31,096 nucleotides of DNA from Triangularia verruculosa (lineage: Eukaryota > Ascomycota > Sordariomycetes > Sordariales > Podosporaceae): contig MU864088.1 in NCBI GenBank assembly GCA_033296885.1, positions 1-31,096 of the forward strand, read 5' to 3'. The translations under genes and the position numbers were made by a program. The notes under the pieces were generated by a model that was not told where the DNA came from, searched no databases, and worked only from the letters and a program-made list of their open reading frames with translations. Shown here in pieces: positions 28,601 through 31,096 of the stretch; within the stretch, counting starts at the first letter, position 1, and every line of letters begins with the position of its first letter.

Positions 28601-29930
28601 TCCACCCATCCATCACAATCATATCGGACCAAATCTCCAATCTTCATCTTGCATTTTCCGTTCCTCGATCTTACAATTTCACCCGTGCCCGCCTCTTTCA
28701 GCTTGAGAAATTTGTTTGCTTCCAAAAGTGTGGACTATTCCTGACTTGGCAAAGCTGCATACGCTGCAGCATTCTTTCTCATAAAACACCTCATGGCGGT
28801 TGTCTGGATGTTAAAAAAAAAAAAAAAAGCAGCGAAGGACCGAGATGGTGTTCTAGACCCGAATACCTGGTTAGTACACTAGACACCTCTGTCTCGGTGT
28901 GGTCGATGCGGTGCAGGAAGAGAGCCGGAGTACGCGCCGTAAAGCCATTCAAATCCATCCGATGGGCAGTGGATGTCATGTCCGAGAGGAGAGCGTGCAT
29001 CGCACCGCTCGGGATATGATACAGTACAGTATGTAGCCGCATGTACCCTAGGTAACCAACACCAAACATCTTCCTGCCCATTCATCCACCCATCCACCCA
29101 CCATCACATTCTCTGTGTCATTCCCTCCCCCTAGCAAACCCCCCAAGATGCGGCTTTTTCTCCCACCGACTCCCCACCATCACCCCATACCCAAGAGATC
29201 GGGCAGTAACACCTAGCTAGCCTCCGCGCGCGTCCCAACAAAGTGGAATTTGAATCTGGCCTTTTACATTTATCCACAACGATGATGCACGCCCGGAGAA
29301 CAACGGTTTTCGCTCACATATACACACTGTGTTAAAAGGCTCCACCCCGCCTTATTATCCCGCACAGTGTCATCGCTAACCTTACGAAAATAACCCCACA
29401 TTAGATCTCGTGACGTCAGTTCACTGTGCGCACAGCTGGTCCAAGAGATCCCCTCGCTAATCTCTCATTTTTAGGGAGCAGCCAACCAGAAAGGGAGGTG
29501 GGGAGAAAGGCTTGGCAGGTATCGGTACTTTCTCCGAGGGTTGTCCAATGGGGCTTTCATGATAGGATGGTTTGGGAATGCGCTGCGCCGCAGAGAAGTT
29601 CAGTCAGCCAGCCTTAAGCCTTGTATGGGAAACGAATGATATCATTCACAAACGGTGTCCAATATTAGAGGATGGGATCCCCAGTTTTGGAGTGGCAGAC
29701 CCCTATTTGTTCTTAGCAGCGTTGGTGTTAGGTGGTGTTGGCGTTGGGAAGGGATGCTGAGGGCGCGCGCGAAGATGCGATCCAACCAGTGCGAGAAAGG
29801 CACCGACTGTTCCAGCCCGGCGCTTGCCAGCGGTTGCATGTAGGTATTTCTTGCTAATTCCAAAGCTGGAAAAAGTTTAGGTTGAGAAATCCAACAACTT
29901 TTGACAAACTGACCGATATACCTACTCGTC
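25651..29930. other. long intergenic region without a recognisable gene
   Basis: About 4.3 kb with no ORF I can assign. The longest open frame (27495-27950, 151 codons, plus) has no recognisable domain. Local structures are a perfect 8-bp hairpin CCCCCTGA-ATA-TCAGGGGG (26341-26359), a near-palindrome ACCTCG-TG-CGAGGT (about 27197-27210), and a poly-A run (about 28813-28828). The base composition is ordinary and not RIPed, so it could be a long promoter/leader or non-coding transcript for a gene beyond the window. Confidence 0.45.
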
Positions 29931-30261
29931 AGGTCTTCAAAATCGACCTAACCTAACGGCTCCGCCGGTGGGTTAGGCTCACTGATTCACCGATTCTCGT
30001 TGATTCACCTACTTTTTTTACGCCTACAGCGCACGGGCCACATTTATAGAAATATCTTTCTTCTTAAATATTAAGGCCATTTACTATCTAATTTAAGAAA
30101 TAGCTACATCATTAAAATGGTTTTATTTCCAGCTATCTAACGGTACCAATTAATATATATGCGACTATAATTTCTCAAAGTAGGTGAATCAACGAGAATC
30201 GGTGAATCAGTGAGCCTAACCCACCGGCGGAGCCGTTAGGTTAGGTCGATTTTGAAGACCT
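29931..30261. mobile_element. 331-bp MITE-like element with perfect 85-bp TIRs
   Basis: 29931-30015 and 30177-30261 are exact inverted copies, starting AGGTCTTCAAAATCGACC and ending TTGATTCACCTACTTT. The 161-bp interior is A/T-rich without an open frame. The arms contain the direct subrepeat GGTGAATCA twice. I cannot define a target-site duplication; CTACT occurs next to both ends but out of register. The superfamily is not identified. Confidence 0.85.
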
Positions 30262-30990
30262 ACTTATGGGTCCTTAGTTAATTCGCAAACCCCTCTATAA
30301 GTAGAGTAGGGAACAAAATTGTCGGATAGGCTCGAATTTACTGGACAACACTATAAGTTTAATATATTTTAATTTAATTAAAAATACTACTAAAAACGTA
30401 TATTTTTAAAATATAATTAATTTTCTGTAACTATTTTATAGTTATATTTAATTTATAAATATCTAGTCTTTTAATAATATACTCCGAGATAATATATTAT
30501 TTAAAACCCTGGTGGTTAAAGCTGCTTATTAATTAATTACTGTTTAAAATTAATATAATTAAAGGTATATTAATAGGACCCTCTTTATATTTATACCTAA
30601 GTACTTTAATACTTAAGAAATTACTAAATAGTTTAAATTAACAAAAAAAACGTAAATTATTATTTATATAAAGTTATTAAGAGAATTTAATTATCCGGTT
30701 AGTACTAAGGCGTTTATTAAATAGTTTTAGGTTTTTATTAATACCGAAAAAATAATTATCGAAGGATATATATTTTAATTAATATAAACCGGCTTTTTTA
30801 TAAATAAAACTATCTTTAAAAAAGTAGCGAATTACTTTAAAGTTTATTAAACTTCGTTAGTATTACCGGTATTATAAAAATAATAATCGAAATTTAAAAG
30901 AAATTACTTTTAATTTATTATTATAACCTTTAAATTTATAAAATTTATTTACTTATTAACTAAATTATTTATTAAAAATATAAATAAGTT
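30262..30990. other. RIP-mutated, AT-rich DNA (relic transposon)
   Basis: Very A/T-rich. In 30661-30960 there is not one CpA or TpG, while TpA is abundant and about nine CpG remain. That dinucleotide pattern is the classic result of repeat-induced point mutation, which acts on CpA. No intact frame survives; the original repeat is not identified. Confidence 0.8.
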
Positions 30991-31096
30991 GTTAAAATAG
31001 ATGCTATTGAGGCCTGTAAATATAGGCTCAAATAGCTATCGGCGCAGTACACTGAGAGCGAAGAAGACTTTGACTGCAGCATTCGACAGTTGCCGG
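30991..31096 (+). pseudogene. possible start-less coding fragment at the window edge
   Basis: From about 31000 the composition returns to normal. One plus frame reads DAIEACKYRLK, a TAG at 31033-31035, then LSAQYTESEEDFDCSIRQLP to the window end. The TAG is one C-to-T step from CAG in a CpA context. It may be the less mutated end of the RIPed repeat. No family recognised. Confidence 0.25.

Noticed and set aside
30761..30830. A TGFFINKTIF-like reading suggesting a pogo/Fot1-type transposase
   Set aside because: The residues needed before TGF cannot be obtained from the stops by simple RIP changes, and no other transposase motif is visible.

Overview
The window reads as nuclear DNA of a filamentous ascomycete, most likely a Sordariomycete and probably of the Sordariales. 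Protein genes carry few, short introns (56-99 bp) with GT...AG ends and CTGAC/CTAAC-type branch sites. The encoded families (ascomycete neutral ceramidase, SPF27, SCP2, an FG nucleoporin with a Ran-binding domain, a 4CL-like acyl-CoA ligase and a MEIOB-like OB-fold protein) have fungal character. The repeats show the footprint of repeat-induced point mutation (RIP). The genus is not determined.

Layout. Positions 1-7.5 kb are repeat-rich: a (CT)n tract, GACATCAAGAAAAA arrays, a dispersed hairpin/tRNA-like repeat, several minisatellites, and a decayed retroelement gag-like reading frame (4621-6669) with five in-frame stops, a coiled coil and a C2H2 finger. From 7.7 to 13.0 kb lie a neutral ceramidase (minus) and, divergently, the splicing factor SPF27 (two exons), then a small peroxisomal SCP2 sterol/lipid carrier (three exons). 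From 13.0 to 14.7 kb is a second repeat cluster that shares elements with the left cluster in inverted orientation. From 14.7 to 19.0 kb is a 1398-residue FG nucleoporin (minus, two exons). A gag-relic fragment at about 20.0 kb sits just upstream of a tRNA-Ser(AGA) gene. From 21.2 to 25.2 kb are an acyl-CoA ligase (two exons) and a MEIOB-like meiotic ssDNA-binding protein (three exons). From 25.2 to 29.9 kb I see no convincing gene. The right end has a 331-bp element with perfect 85-bp terminal inverted repeats, followed by very AT-rich, strongly RIPed DNA in which CpA/TpG is nearly absent.

The genes do not form one pathway. Two are lipid genes linked to peroxisomes by sequence: SCP2 has a C-terminal AKL, and the CoA ligase ends in SKL plus one Ser. 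Each has a single CCTCGG/CCGAGG box upstream, the type bound by the fungal fatty-acid regulators FarA/FarB. The rest are housekeeping (splicing, nuclear pore, sphingolipid turnover) or meiotic. The points most worth a second look are the fungal MEIOB homologue with its zinc ribbon split by an intron, the perfect-TIR element, the frame-preserved gag relic with a second copy near a tRNA gene, and the dispersed repeat families whose copies differ at CpA/TpG sites as expected for RIP.
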